A DNA stretch of 64,000 bases from Ktedonobacteria bacterium brp13 (GCA_015099395.1 AP024096.1:4092001-4156000), one strand, 5' to 3'; positions 53,872-63,672 are shown, numbered from the stretch's first letter. The notes: generated by a model not told the origin, from the letters alone. Program-made: numbers and translations.

Positions 53872-53917
53872 ATGGGACACTTGCTCATATGATGGGTTAC
53901 TCATATTGATAGCTCTC

Positions 53918-54002
53918 ATTGCGATAAAACTGGCCGGTCCCACGCCCAGATTCTGCTCCTGGAGCTCGTGAATCACTCAGAAATGCTCAATTTTATCGCA
54001 AT
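53918..54002. repeat. 12-bp inverted repeat
   Basis: ATTGCGATAAAA (53918-53929) and TTTTATCGCAAT (53991-54002) enclose 61 bp. Position after the Cys-rich gene allows a terminator or small mobile-element role. Confidence 0.55.
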
Positions 54003-54110
54003 AAGAACTTGTAATATGTGTAACCACTCATAAGAGTCGGTGTCATAGATGGTGTAAATTCCAGGAGTATGCGGCTCTTGCGTATATTCGATCACATGAG
54101 CACAAGATGA

Positions 54111-54446
54111 GATACCCTCAAAATCGTTCACGAAGTTGTAAAGGATTATGCCCTGTTTCCAAATGAGAATCTGAGAGCATCAGCTATTCCATTTGCAGCA
54201 CTAAGCGACACTCTCAAAAGCAAAGCTAGACGGCTCCGACGTTTCATAATTCTAGATTGTTGTTTTGCTGCAGCATCAGTGAAGCACCTGCAATCAGCTG
54301 GTGGGCAGGTTGCTTTTAAACAGGCCATCTCTGCACTTGGGGAGAAAAGTAAAAGTACTGGACGTGGGTTGCCTCAAAAAGGAAAGTCATCTCTCAACAG
54401 GCTAGACCTGGGTCGATACTCATCCAGCATCACAAAAAGTGTGTAA
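54111..54446 (+). pseudogene. Caspase-like (peptidase C14) fragment
   Basis: An open stretch of about 111 codons without a start codon: an ATG at 54099 is followed by TGA four codons later. It reads ...DYALFPNENLRASAIPFAAL, SDTLKSKARRLRRFIILDCC, FAAASVKHLQSAGGQVAFKQ. The ILDCCFAAA segment is the catalytic-cysteine motif of bacterial caspase-like proteins. The preceding catalytic histidine region (the p20 half) and all later parts are absent. Such domains often begin large STAND or signalling proteins in these bacteria; this one is a broken piece. Confidence 0.6.
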
Positions 54447-54934
54447 GACTCGCAAATGCATCGGCCTTGACAAGGTCAGCAGACGCGTCTCATCGTGAGG
54501 GATCACTCCTTTTTGGAGCAGTGGGTATATTGAAATCAAATGGTATGCGTCCTTCAATGTGGTGCGTGGCGGTGACTAGAAAAATTGAACCCTCAATTAC
54601 GCAGACAATAGCACGATATATGGCCCAAGGTTTCCGACCATTGCTGTAGCGCTGGTTTGTTGACACCAGAAACCCCTCTCTCGGAGAGCAAACGTGTAGC
54701 ATTTTCTCCGAGGTAAAGAGCCCAGATGTCACCTGTCATCAATTGATGAGGTTTCCTTCGTTAACAAAATAGCGGTAGTGCTGCGTTCCTCATTGGCACT
54801 ATCATTCCCGTCTGAAAAATATATGGGCATGGCATATCTACTTTAGCTCTGGGCCTCAGTTCATCGTTTTATTCACACCATTGAGGAATGCAGCAGTAGG
54901 AGTGATCATCTTTTCGCGAAAAAGGAGTTGTTCT
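54447..54934. other. 488-bp gene-free region before the decarboxylase
   Basis: No recognisable gene on either strand. It must contain the promoter of the thiamine-diphosphate enzyme gene; no clear -35/-10 pair is obvious. Confidence 0.45.
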
Positions 54935-56581
54935 ATGCAACAAAGCGTCATACAATATGTGCTCTCACGGCTTCATCAGCTCGGCATTACAGACATCTTC
55001 GGTGTTCCTGGGGACTATGCCTTTCCAATCAACGATGCGATCTGTGAGGATAAGAACCTTCGTTGGGTTGGCAGTTCCAATGAGTTGAATGCGGCGTATT
55101 CCGCTGACGGCTATGCTCGTATCAAAGGCGTCGCGGCTGTCAATACGACCTATGCAGTGGGTGAACTGAGCGCTATCAATGCGATTGCAGGAGCGTATGC
55201 AGAACACTTGCCAGTCTTTCTTCTGGTTGGCATGCCCAACATGACCACCCAAAGAAAACGAGCATTGGTGCACCACACCCTCGGCAATGGGGAATTTGAT
55301 CTGTTCTACCGCATGGCAGAACCAGTCATGTGCGCTCGGGCCATTATCACCCCTGAGAATTGCGTGGCAGAGACCGAGAGGCTCATTGCGACCGCCTTGT
55401 ATCAGCGCCGCCCGGTCTATATGGCTTTTCCTGCCGATTATGTCGACCGGCCAGTTCTCGGTACAGCTACACCTCTGCCACCACCTCAGAGCGACGCTTC
55501 GGTCCTGGATGCCGCAGTGAATGCCATCGTTGAGATGGTAACGAAGGCAAAAACCGCCTGCATCCTCCCAGGATTCTTCGTTGCGCGCGCAAATCTGCGC
55601 AACGAGATGATGGCGGTCGTGGATGCCTCAGGCTTGCCTTTTGCCACAATGTTCAGTGACAAGAGCACCCTTGATGAGACACACCAATCATACATTGGCA
55701 TGTATGATGGTCAATTGATGGACCCTGAGGTACGCGCATTCGTCGAAGGCTGTGACTGTATCCTTGGTGTTGGTGCACTGCTGACTGACTTCAACACTGG
55801 GGCCTTTACCGCACGGATCGACCGCTCAAAGTGTATCAACATCCTGTATGACCATGTGCGAGTGGGCAATGCGATCCACGACAATATCAGGATAAAGGAT
55901 GTTCTGCAGGAGCTTGCGAAACGTCTTCCCAAGCGTTCAGATATCAAAGGGCCAACGGTCAGTGGACTCGGCGAGCCACAGGGCAAGAAGGACGCGAAAA
56001 TCACTGCTGAGTACTTATATCCTCGCTTGGAGCAATTCCTGAAACCGAATGATATTCTCATTGCCGAGACCGGTACTCCCTCGGTAGGATTGGCATTCGC
56101 GCGTATGCCTTCCGGCTCTGTTTTCCACAATCAGGCGCTCTGGGGTTCAATCGGTTGGGCTACGCCAGCGGCCTTTGGCGCCGCTCTCGCCGCCCCGCAG
56201 CGGCGGACCGTACTGATCACGGGTGAAGGTTCCCATCAAATGACAGCACAGGAGGTTGGCCAGTTCTCCCGCTATGGAGTGAAGCCGGTGATCTTTGTCC
56301 TCAATAACCATGGCTACCTGATAGAACGCTTGCTCTGCAAGAATGGGGAGATGGAGTACAACGATGTGGCATCGTGGAACTACCAGCAGTTGCCAGCGGC
56401 GCTCGGATGCGACAACTGGTTCACGGCCAGGGTCACCACCTACGGCGAACTCGACCAAGCCATCGGCCATGTCGAAGAGCGTGATACGGGGGCTTATATC
56501 GAAGTGATAACGGACAAGTATGTGGCCCCGCCAGTGGCTGTGAAACTCCATGAAGCACGCGGCACGCTGTATATGCACTAA
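54935..56581 (+). CDS. Thiamine-diphosphate-dependent 2-oxo-acid decarboxylase (pyruvate/indolepyruvate decarboxylase type)
   Basis: 548 residues from ATG 54935, with AAAAGGAG upstream; an in-frame ATG at 54881 adds 18 non-conserved residues. The residues of Zymomonas pyruvate decarboxylase are present at the same numbers: Asp27 (FGVPGDYAFP), Glu50 (GSSNELNAAYSADGYAR) and His113-His114 (ALVHHTLGNGE). The cofactor motif is GEGSHQMTAQEVGQFSRYGV to FVLNNHGYLIE, with Glu after GYLI. It decarboxylates a 2-oxo acid to an aldehyde. Pyruvate, branched-chain oxo acids or indolepyruvate cannot be distinguished here. It stands alone. Confidence 0.88.
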   Translation: MQQSVIQYVLSRLHQLGITDIFGVPGDYAFPINDAICEDKNLRWVGSSNELNAAYSADGYARIKGVAAVNTTYAVGELSAINAIAGAYAEHLPVFLLVGMPNMTTQRKRALVHHTLGNGEFDLFYRMAEPVMCARAIITPENCVAETERLIATALYQRRPVYMAFPADYVDRPVLGTATPLPPPQSDASVLDAAVNAIVEMVTKAKTACILPGFFVARANLRNEMMAVVDASGLPFATMFSDKSTLDETHQSYIGMYDGQLMDPEVRAFVEGCDCILGVGALLTDFNTGAFTARIDRSKCINILYDHVRVGNAIHDNIRIKDVLQELAKRLPKRSDIKGPTVSGLGEPQGKKDAKITAEYLYPRLEQFLKPNDILIAETGTPSVGLAFARMPSGSVFHNQALWGSIGWATPAAFGAALAAPQRRTVLITGEGSHQMTAQEVGQFSRYGVKPVIFVLNNHGYLIERLLCKNGEMEYNDVASWNYQQLPAALGCDNWFTARVTTYGELDQAIGHVEERDTGAYIEVITDKYVAPPVAVKLHEARGTLYMH

Positions 56582-57058
56582 ATGAACTGGAGGAGGTCTC
56601 ACATCACGCGGAACGTAAAGGGCTGTAAGCACAATGGAACACCCACAGCCCTGGCGATTCTTCAAAGGTCTACAGAGGAACAGGTTTCAACACCTCGCCA
56701 CATCTCACTCTATGCTATACTCCGGTATATCTGAGCACCAGACATTGAAACGTTTCTGTTCTCGACATACACCAGCGTTATGCCATACTCTGTTCTATCG
56801 TAAGTGGGCTTCTCCGTTACGTTCAGAGACGTCTAATGTTGATCCAGTAAAACACATGAGTGTTGACACATATTGAAAGTACCCTTTGCATAAAGATAGC
56901 GAAGTAACTCACGAACAAAGTTGAGAAGTTCGCGAGCATCATCCATCGACGTTTGCTTGAGCGGGTCAAAGTGGGCACCAGTATTGCCTATTAGCCGGAC
57001 CTCATGAGCCCAATCTGTAAATCACGAAGATGGTGATTTCAAATAGTCCGGGATACGA
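56582..57058. other. 477-bp gene-free region
   Basis: Contains a hairpin with arms AGGGCTGT (about 56620) and ACAGCCCT (about 56645), possibly the decarboxylase terminator although no T run follows. Otherwise nothing recognised. Confidence 0.45.
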
Positions 57059-58474
57059 TTACCCGGTAATGGGCAATCGTACCTGGAAGCTCGTCTCCCC
57101 TGGTCGTGAATCGAAACGCAGATCTCCCCGATGTTGCTGGACAACAATACGATAACATACATCAAGACCCAGGCCAGTGCCCTGTCCCACTTTTTTGGTC
57201 GTGAAGAAAGGCTCAAAAATCTGTTTCTGAAGCTCGGGTGGTACGCCTGGCCCGTTGTCTTGAATCACAACCAGAATCTGATCGTGCTCCCTGGCAGTGC
57301 GAATCTGGATGCGCCTGGCGTATTCTGATAGTGAAGAGAGTGCGTCGATGGCGTTATCCAGCAGGTTTGTCCAGACCTGATTGAGCTGGCTTCCATAGGC
57401 AGTAATCTTTGGTAAAGCGTGATCATATTGCCGATCTATGCTGATGCTCTCCTTTTTTAGCCTGTAGTTAAGCATGCGCATGGTATTCTCTAACCCTTCA
57501 TGGACGTCGACATCTTGTACGGGCATCTGATCCATATAGGTGTAATCTTTGATGGCTTTCACCAGGTCTGAGATGCGTGCTGATCCTGTTTCGATACTGC
57601 TCGTGACCTCTGTGATCGAGAGTCTGGCGCAGAGCCAGTTGAGCGCGAGTGATAACGCATCTGACGAAAGGTGGCTAGCCAGGTCATCAAGATCCTGTAT
57701 GGTGATGCGACCATCAACGAAGGTCGGCGCGAGATTCCAACTCTCACTGACGTTGTGCTCATCCAACCAGGTTTGTAATTCGTCTTCCTGATCGTTCCTG
57801 GTCAGCGGATCAAGCAGAGGTTGTTGGCTGACACGTTGGAGCATGTCATGGCAAAAGTCGAGCAGTTGCGCGCGATTCTGTTCGTCTAGCGCTCGACCAA
57901 GTTTCAGCGTGCGTTCTTCCTGCTCGCTGAGAATCACGCTGAGTTGTTCGGCACCACGACGCATAGCGGCAGCTGGATTATTCAGTTCGTGTGCCAGGCC
58001 CGCTGAAACCTTACCCAGAGCCGCCATCTTATCCTGTTGCCGAAATAAGGTTTCGAAATTATGGACACCTCCATAGATGCCAGCGAGCAAATGACCCAGC
58101 ACGGGTAGTCCAAGCTGAAGCATACTGTGCACATTCTCTTTTGAGAGGTGTAAAACGCGACTGCGTTCCAGTGTGCGTATGGCATAAGGACTCTGGACAA
58201 GGAGGTCGCCAATGGATGGTAACCATCCCCCCCAGATGCCTGGTTGATTAGAGGTTTCAGTGACAATATCACGTCCATTATATTTGCGGGTAAATTGCAA
58301 TTGCCCGCTGAGCAAAACCCAAAAGTTAGCGGCGGGCTCATCATCACGCAGAACTATCGTTCCCGCCTCGAAGACAACGACGTCCGCATGCTCACCCAGC
58401 CACTGCAACTGCTCTGGCGTGCACTCCTCAAAGAGGAATGTGCCGCGTAACTCTTCAATGAGTGATCTCTCCAT
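57059..58474 (-). CDS. Histidine kinase with N-terminal cyclic-nucleotide-binding-type domain
   Basis: 471 residues, no transmembrane segment, so cytoplasmic. Residues ~12-125 form a cNMP/CRP-type beta barrel (FEECTPEQLQWLGEHADVVV, GTIVLRDDEPAANFWVLLSG). Then come the H-box with His162 (VSAGLAHELNNPAAAMRR), a long helical dimerisation part and the ATPase domain (LNQVWTNLLDNAIDAL, IQDNGPGVPPELQ, FEPFFTTKKVGQGTGLGLDV). It would phosphorylate the receiver domain of the gene just upstream, from which it is separated by only 30 bp. The ligand of the barrel is unknown; the barrel may instead sense redox or bind the partner. Confidence 0.9.
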   Translation of the reverse strand: MERSLIEELRGTFLFEECTPEQLQWLGEHADVVVFEAGTIVLRDDEPAANFWVLLSGQLQFTRKYNGRDIVTETSNQPGIWGGWLPSIGDLLVQSPYAIRTLERSRVLHLSKENVHSMLQLGLPVLGHLLAGIYGGVHNFETLFRQQDKMAALGKVSAGLAHELNNPAAAMRRGAEQLSVILSEQEERTLKLGRALDEQNRAQLLDFCHDMLQRVSQQPLLDPLTRNDQEDELQTWLDEHNVSESWNLAPTFVDGRITIQDLDDLASHLSSDALSLALNWLCARLSITEVTSSIETGSARISDLVKAIKDYTYMDQMPVQDVDVHEGLENTMRMLNYRLKKESISIDRQYDHALPKITAYGSQLNQVWTNLLDNAIDALSSLSEYARRIQIRTAREHDQILVVIQDNGPGVPPELQKQIFEPFFTTKKVGQGTGLGLDVCYRIVVQQHRGDLRFDSRPGETSFQVRLPITG

Positions 58475-58504
58475 ATACTTCCTCTCTCTATCGATCGTAA
58501 GAAT

Positions 58505-60163
58505 CTACACATTACCGAGATATTGATGCACAAATTGGATGGCAATTGCGCCTTCTCCTACGCTTGAAGCAACACGTTTGATCGAACGGAAGCGGGCATC
58601 ACCTGCGACAAATATCCCGGGAATATTGGTCTCTAATAAGTAGGGATGACGCTCGAGAGACCAACCCTTTGGACGCTTCCCATCAGAGACAAGATCAGGT
58701 CCCGTCAGGATAAAGCCTTGATTGTCACGTTCGACCAGGCCCTCCAGCCAATCGGTATGTGGCATAGCACCAATAAAGATGAAAAGGGCGGTGGTGGGGC
58801 AGGTTTCACGTGCTCCTGTCTCGTTATTTTCAATAACAATATGCTGCAAGTTGTTTGCACCCTGCACTTCTACCACCTGCGTATTGGCACGGACAGTAAT
58901 ATTGGGCTGCGCATGGATCTCGTTGATGAGATAGTACGACATGCTTTTTGTCAGCGATGAGCCCCGAATCAAGATGGTCACGGAACGCGCATAGCGTGAG
59001 AAGTAGAGCGCGGCCTGCCCTGCTGAGTTTGCGCCCCCAACGATATAGATATCTTCACCTTTATAGGAGAGTGCTTCACTCATCGATGCCCCATAATAGA
59101 CCCCCAGTCCTGTGAGGCGCTCAATGCCAGGCACAGAGATCGTGCGATAGGAGACACCGGTGGCGATAACCAGGGCATGGCAGGTGATCTCTGTGCCATC
59201 AGCCAGTGTAATCACACGATAGGGATCCTCGATCCGTAATTTTACCACCTCCTGCGGGGTCAGCATCTCTACACCAAAACGCAGTGCCTGCGACACGGCC
59301 CGTCTTGAGAGATCCGCCCCCGAAAGGCCAGTCGGAAATCCCAGATAATTCTCGATACGTGAGCTTGTTCCTGCCTGCCCACCGGGAGCTTGCCGCTCAA
59401 TCAGGACCGTCGAGAGCCCTTCTGATGCTCCATAGACGGCGGCTGCCAGGCCCGCCGGGCCTCCACCGATAATGATTACATCGTAGAATGAGCGATCGGC
59501 TTGTGTGCGCCGTCCGATTTTTTCAGCGATCTGCACAGGTAAGGGATTTTCAAGCACAGCCCCATCTGGAAATAGCATCAGTGGTAGGTTGGGGGTCGTC
59601 ATCTGGCTGGCTTGCAGCAAGCGCTGCCCCTCGGAATTTTCAAGATCAATCCACTGATAAGGAACACCATTGCGCCCAAGAAACTCTTTGAGTGCATGTG
59701 AAGAGGCCGACCAGCGTTGTCCAACAACCCTGATACCCTCAAATGGCGAGCGGTTTGTCGCCTGCCAATCACTCAAAAGATCGTCAACAACGGGATAGAG
59801 CATGTCTTCTGGGGGATCCCATGGTTTCATGAGATAGTAATCCAGTTTAATGTCGTTAATCGCTCGAATCGCAGCCGAGGAATCAGCATATGCAGTCAGA
59901 AGGACACGTTTGGCAGCGGGAAAGATAGCCTCAGCTTCCTTTAGAAATTCAATGCCATTCATTTGAGGCATACGGTGATCTGAGAGAAAAAGTGCCACGA
60001 TCTCACAACGGACCGCGACCTGTCGCAGCAGGGCAAGACCTTCATGGCCGGAGATGGCTTTCATCACGCGATACTCTTTCCCGTATCTACGTCGTACGTC
60101 TCGTTCAACCGCCCGCAATACTTCAGGCTCATCGTCAATCAGCATAATAATCGGTCTGGACAT
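58505..60163 (-). CDS. Response-receiver/thioredoxin-reductase-like flavoprotein fusion
   Basis: 552 residues from ATG 60163, with AAGGAG 8 nt upstream. Residues ~5-125 are a receiver domain (IIMLIDDEPEVLRAV, phosphoacceptor Asp62 in LFLSDHRMPQMNG, Lys in YYLMKPWDPP). A ~85-residue thioredoxin-like linker (WSASSHALKEFLGRNGVPYQ WIDL) follows. Then comes an FAD/NAD(P)H domain with IIIGGGPAGLAAAVYGASEG, GGQAGTSSRIENYLGF, IYIVGGANSAGQAALYFSR and GIFVAGDARFRSIKRVASSV GEG. At the place where thioredoxin reductases have CATCDG, this protein has YYGASMSEA, so the redox-active disulfide is missing. It therefore probably is not a thioredoxin reductase; electron transfer or redox sensing controlled by phosphorylation is possible. 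Operon with the histidine kinase. Confidence 0.88.
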   Translation of the reverse strand: MSRPIIMLIDDEPEVLRAVERDVRRRYGKEYRVMKAISGHEGLALLRQVAVRCEIVALFLSDHRMPQMNGIEFLKEAEAIFPAAKRVLLTAYADSSAAIRAINDIKLDYYLMKPWDPPEDMLYPVVDDLLSDWQATNRSPFEGIRVVGQRWSASSHALKEFLGRNGVPYQWIDLENSEGQRLLQASQMTTPNLPLMLFPDGAVLENPLPVQIAEKIGRRTQADRSFYDVIIIGGGPAGLAAAVYGASEGLSTVLIERQAPGGQAGTSSRIENYLGFPTGLSGADLSRRAVSQALRFGVEMLTPQEVVKLRIEDPYRVITLADGTEITCHALVIATGVSYRTISVPGIERLTGLGVYYGASMSEALSYKGEDIYIVGGANSAGQAALYFSRYARSVTILIRGSSLTKSMSYYLINEIHAQPNITVRANTQVVEVQGANNLQHIVIENNETGARETCPTTALFIFIGAMPHTDWLEGLVERDNQGFILTGPDLVSDGKRPKGWSLERHPYLLETNIPGIFVAGDARFRSIKRVASSVGEGAIAIQFVHQYLGNV

Positions 60164-60871
60164 TACGCACACTCCTTATTAAATACATCAAAGGACCAAT
60201 CTGACAGCACTACAATCCTCACTATGGATAGAGGGGTAATGGTATTTTATCTTCATGGTTTTATCTTCCAGACAATTTTACTATTATAACGCGATGCGCA
60301 AGTTTGTCTTGCAAAGAAAAACTTCATGCCTATAGGGTACTTCACGGATATTCCTACCTTCAGGTCTATAAAGGCAGATGGAAACCTTCGCGCCAGGTGT
60401 TACGCAATTGGCCAACAATTAAATGCATAGCATTGTCTATATTCCTGGCACATATGCTTCCTTGCTTATAAATTAACGTTTAGATAAACAGGACTTTACT
60501 GGACGCCTTGAAGAAGTTCAGTAAGAAAGGAAAACGACGGGACGTGGGATATTGCTGGCATCAACACTGATCCACACGGTCTGCCCAACCCGCTTGAAAG
60601 CAAGAAAGATAGTGAGAGCCGACTGACACATATCTTGGCGAGACTGGTTTTCCGAACAGGTGAACTTGAAGGCTGGAGCTCCTTGTAGAAAGCGAGGCAT
60701 GTGATATGCGACAATCGCGCCAAGATATATGGCAGAAACTAACGATGGTCTGGAGAAGAGATCTTCCATTCAGCCTCGTGCTTGAGCCATCGTGAGCCTC
60801 TATAGGTGGCCCATACAAAATTGTCCCTACAAGTTCATTGTATTCTGATGCACTCTGGCTAAACTTTACTT
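60164..60871. other. 708-bp region with a possible transposase relic
   Basis: On the minus strand 60518-60769 reads EDLFSRPSLVSAIYLGAIVA...LTIFLAFKRVGQTVWISVDA SNIPRP. The VWISVDASNIPRP segment resembles the first catalytic-Asp region of DDE transposases that have an IDASxxxRP motif. The rest of that gene is missing. This is a weak call. The divergent promoters of the REC/TrxR operon and the EamA gene must also lie here. Confidence 0.35.
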
Positions 60872-61780
60872 ATGAAGAAAAATATAGTATTTGCCATCCT
60901 TGCCGTTTTCCTGGCTTCGCTTTCCGAGAGCCTCAACACCATCTTTAGCAAAATCGCACTGCTCTCTCTGTCGCCACTGATCTACAACTGTTTGCGTTTC
61001 CTGGTTGCCTCGCTTCTCATCACACCTTTTCTGCTCAAAGAGCGGCGACCACTGCCAAAACCATCGTTGAGCGTTCTGGCATTATGCAGTATTTTTACTC
61101 TGAATACGGTATTTTTCGTGTATGGAGTTCAATTGATCACCGCGACACTCGCTTCGCTGTTACTGACTACGACACCATTACTCACGAGCGTTTTGTTGTA
61201 CTTGTTGATACGCGAACGCGTCAGCATCAAATCCTTGCTCGGTATCATCCTGGGGGGAATTGGAGCCTTGTTCTTGGTCCTGTTCCCGGTGCTGGGACAG
61301 GTATCCATCCAGAGCGGAGTCGTCTCTGGATGCCTGCTGATCGGTGCTTCTGTCCTGACGCTTGTCATCTATGCGATTCTGTCGAAATCGTTTCTAGAGC
61401 GCTACTCACCGCTCTATTTGACGGCGATATTCTGTTATCTCACGATGCTAGTGACGGCTCTACTGGCGCTTCCTGATCTTCTCCATGCTCACTGGTGGAG
61501 TGCGACAACGCCAGCGACATGGATCAGTACCATTGCGGCTGGTCTAACCATTGCCCTATTTACGCTGTTCTACCAATACTCTATTCAGTATGGCTCGCCA
61601 CTGATCGCCTCGCTCTCCGTCTATCTTACTCCCTTGCTTACCCTGGGAATTGCTCCATTTGTGTTGGGTGAGTATCTCACACCAGATCTGCTCCTGGGAG
61701 CGTTTTTCATTCTCGTAGGGGCCTATCTGGTGACCACTTCAGCCAGAGTGAAAGGGCAGAAAGATCTCACTTCAGAGTAG
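60872..61780 (+). CDS. EamA/DMT-family transporter
   Basis: 302 residues with ten predicted transmembrane helices in two homologous halves, the standard DMT arrangement. The first half ends with LITATLASLLLTTTPLLTSVL and the second with YSIQYGSPLIASLSVYLTPL followed by LLLGAFFILVGAYLV. Members export amino acids, nucleotides or drugs; nothing fixes the substrate. No strong ribosome site is seen. Stands alone. Confidence 0.88.
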   Translation: MKKNIVFAILAVFLASLSESLNTIFSKIALLSLSPLIYNCLRFLVASLLITPFLLKERRPLPKPSLSVLALCSIFTLNTVFFVYGVQLITATLASLLLTTTPLLTSVLLYLLIRERVSIKSLLGIILGGIGALFLVLFPVLGQVSIQSGVVSGCLLIGASVLTLVIYAILSKSFLERYSPLYLTAIFCYLTMLVTALLALPDLLHAHWWSATTPATWISTIAAGLTIALFTLFYQYSIQYGSPLIASLSVYLTPLLTLGIAPFVLGEYLTPDLLLGAFFILVGAYLVTTSARVKGQKDLTSE

Positions 61781-61842
61781 CACATGGGGGTATTCGTTTA
61801 TAAGTAGATAGTGACTCTGGATGTCACTATGGTAAGAAACAC

Positions 61843-62080
61843 GGCTGTGTTGCAAGAAATTTCAGAGTAAGACGAGGGTAGGAAGGCTCACTTCTTATTC
61901 GGCTTAGGCGACCACTCCAAAGAGGGAAGAGATGAACATAATCTGACTCATGAAGTTTCCCTTTTCAACACGACGTATCTGCCCTTTCCGAATCATGTTC
62001 ATGATCTCATATCCTTGGAGGGTTCGCCTCGCCGTCTCGAACGAAAAGAAACCCAGTCCGGGTTTGACACGTCGTTTGAT
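61843..62080 (-). pseudogene. IS6-family transposase C-terminal remnant
   Basis: Minus-strand reading from 62080: IKRRVKPGLGFFSFETARRT, LQGYEIMNMIRKGQIRR, MFISSLFGVVA then stop near 61905. The element end GGCTGTGTTGCAA is at 61843-61855. The upstream part of the gene is replaced at 62081 by a MITE-like sequence. Confidence 0.88.
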
Positions 62081-62243
62081 GGTATTGTCAACTTAAGGAA
62101 AATTGTAGAGATTATAGAAGAGGAAATAAGGAAAAAGTGGTGACTCCTCCCTGTTTTCATGGGTCGTTTTCTCCAAAATTATCCACGAAGTGGGGCATAA
62201 ATGGTAAAAGCTCAACAACAGAATTTTTTAAGTTGACAATACC
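62081..62243. mobile_element. 163-bp MITE-like element with 15-bp perfect terminal inverted repeats
   Basis: GGTATTGTCAACTTA (62081-62095) and TAAGTTGACAATACC (62229-62243). No gene inside. It interrupts or replaces the rest of the IS6-like transposase. No target duplication was evident. Confidence 0.7.
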
Positions 62244-62510
62244 CTCCCCATGCATGAATGCAGGGGTATCCGTGCGATTGAAACAAGATGAATGTGTAGC
62301 AAGCGGCCTAAATCACCAAGAGTGAACCAGAACCACTTCGGAGGGCATTTACCAGAAGGCAGCTAGAATTCTCTGTGACTCCTTTAGTGTGAGAAATCTC
62401 CTCTTTTGGGCATATATACATATATAGAAACATTCAGGGAGACAAATCACTATTTTTACATTTCACGGATATTTGATAAATAATTGTTCGTAAAGAAATA
62501 AGGGTACGAT

Positions 62511-63479
62511 ATGAAGCAACGTTCTCTGTTCATCATTATTCTGGTATTGATGGTCGTTATCTTCGTTGGGACATGGAGCTTCCTGGCGACAGTATTTCCA
62601 ACCACGCAGACGCCTTCGCCCCTTGCAGCCATTGGTCTGGGACCAACGCCATCACCGACACCAAGTCCGACACCCACACCTACTCCCAGTCCGATACCCA
62701 CACCAAGTCCGACACCCACACCCATTCTATCTCCAACCCCAACACCGTTATTTACTGGCTCCTCGGCTTATCTGCTGGATGCGACCACCGGTTCGGTCAA
62801 GCTGGATTCGAACAGCCATGCACGCGTCTCCATGTGGAGCACGACCAAAGTTATGACGGCCCTGTTAGCTATTGAGAATCTCAATCCGGATACCATTATT
62901 ACCGTCAATCAAGAAGAGCTGGACGAGGTGCCTGCGAATATGAGCATAGCATACTTGAAGCCAGGCAACACGTTACTGGTGCGTTATCTGCTCTATGGTC
63001 TGATGCTGCCCTCGGGGAGTGATGCCGCTGTCGTCCTGGCGCACGCGGTCTCCAACAATACAGCAAACTTTGTCGCATTGATGAATGAACAAGCCAGCCA
63101 GCTGGGTATGACTGATACGCACTATACCAATCCGTATGGGTCCTATGATCCCAACCACTACTCGAGTGCCGCCGACCTGACGATACTGATGGAGAAGGCG
63201 TTGAACTATCCTCTCTTTGAGCAGATCATTAATAGCCAGAGCTATACAGTCAACGCAAGCTGCTGCCATAATAAGTACACCTGGAACAACATCACGACGC
63301 CATTCTTGCAGAATGTACCGGGAGCAATCGGAGGGAAGACAGGATCGAATGAAGACAATACCGACTGGTGTATGGTCTTTGCCGCCAATCGCAACGGGCA
63401 TCTCCTCATCGGCGCCGAAATGCACGCCCATTCAATCGATCAGCTTTTTCAAGATGCCGCAAATATATTAAATCTATGA
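62511..63479 (+). CDS. Secreted D-alanyl-D-alanine carboxypeptidase (peptidase S11) with Pro-Thr-Ser spacer
   Basis: 322 residues. An N-terminal signal anchor (SLFIIILVLMVVIFVGTWSF) is followed by a 40-residue Pro/Ser/Thr spacer (repeats of PTPSP) and a S11 domain. Catalytic motifs: Ser110-x-x-Lys113 in MWSTTKVMTA, the SxN-equivalent at 168-171 reads SGSD rather than SGND, and Lys-Thr-Gly at 276-278 in IGGKTGSNED. It trims the terminal D-Ala of peptidoglycan stem peptides outside the membrane. It is shorter than DacA-type enzymes and lacks a C-terminal anchor. It lies between two facing IS6-like ends. Confidence 0.88.
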   Translation: MKQRSLFIIILVLMVVIFVGTWSFLATVFPTTQTPSPLAAIGLGPTPSPTPSPTPTPTPSPIPTPSPTPTPILSPTPTPLFTGSSAYLLDATTGSVKLDSNSHARVSMWSTTKVMTALLAIENLNPDTIITVNQEELDEVPANMSIAYLKPGNTLLVRYLLYGLMLPSGSDAAVVLAHAVSNNTANFVALMNEQASQLGMTDTHYTNPYGSYDPNHYSSAADLTILMEKALNYPLFEQIINSQSYTVNASCCHNKYTWNNITTPFLQNVPGAIGGKTGSNEDNTDWCMVFAANRNGHLLIGAEMHAHSIDQLFQDAANILNL

Positions 63480-63623
63480 CGAATATATGTAAATCCCAAC
63501 AATTAAACGGGTCTACCCACGGGTTGCGCAACAAGGTGCACTTTTAGCTGAAGCAGCATCGCTGGCCGGTTCAATGTTGTCGTTTTTTTCGTTGAACGGC
63601 AATCTGACCTTGATGCGAGCTTG

Positions 63624-63672
63624 AAACTTTCTTTGAGGTACCCTCAAAATGAGCATACCTCAAAGAAAGTTT
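63624..63672. repeat. 17-bp perfect inverted repeat downstream of the carboxypeptidase
   Basis: AAACTTTCTTTGAGGTA (63624-63640) and TACCTCAAAGAAAGTTT (63656-63672), 15-nt spacer. A TTTTTT tract follows only 10 nt later, so it may terminate the carboxypeptidase transcript inefficiently; recombination site is another option. Confidence 0.7.

Noticed and set aside
56634..56876. 80-codon plus frame after the decarboxylase
   Set aside because: No ribosome site, His/Ser/Thr-rich random composition.
62247..62284. CRISPR array
   Set aside because: Only a single repeat-like sequence; no second repeat or spacer periodicity within the window.
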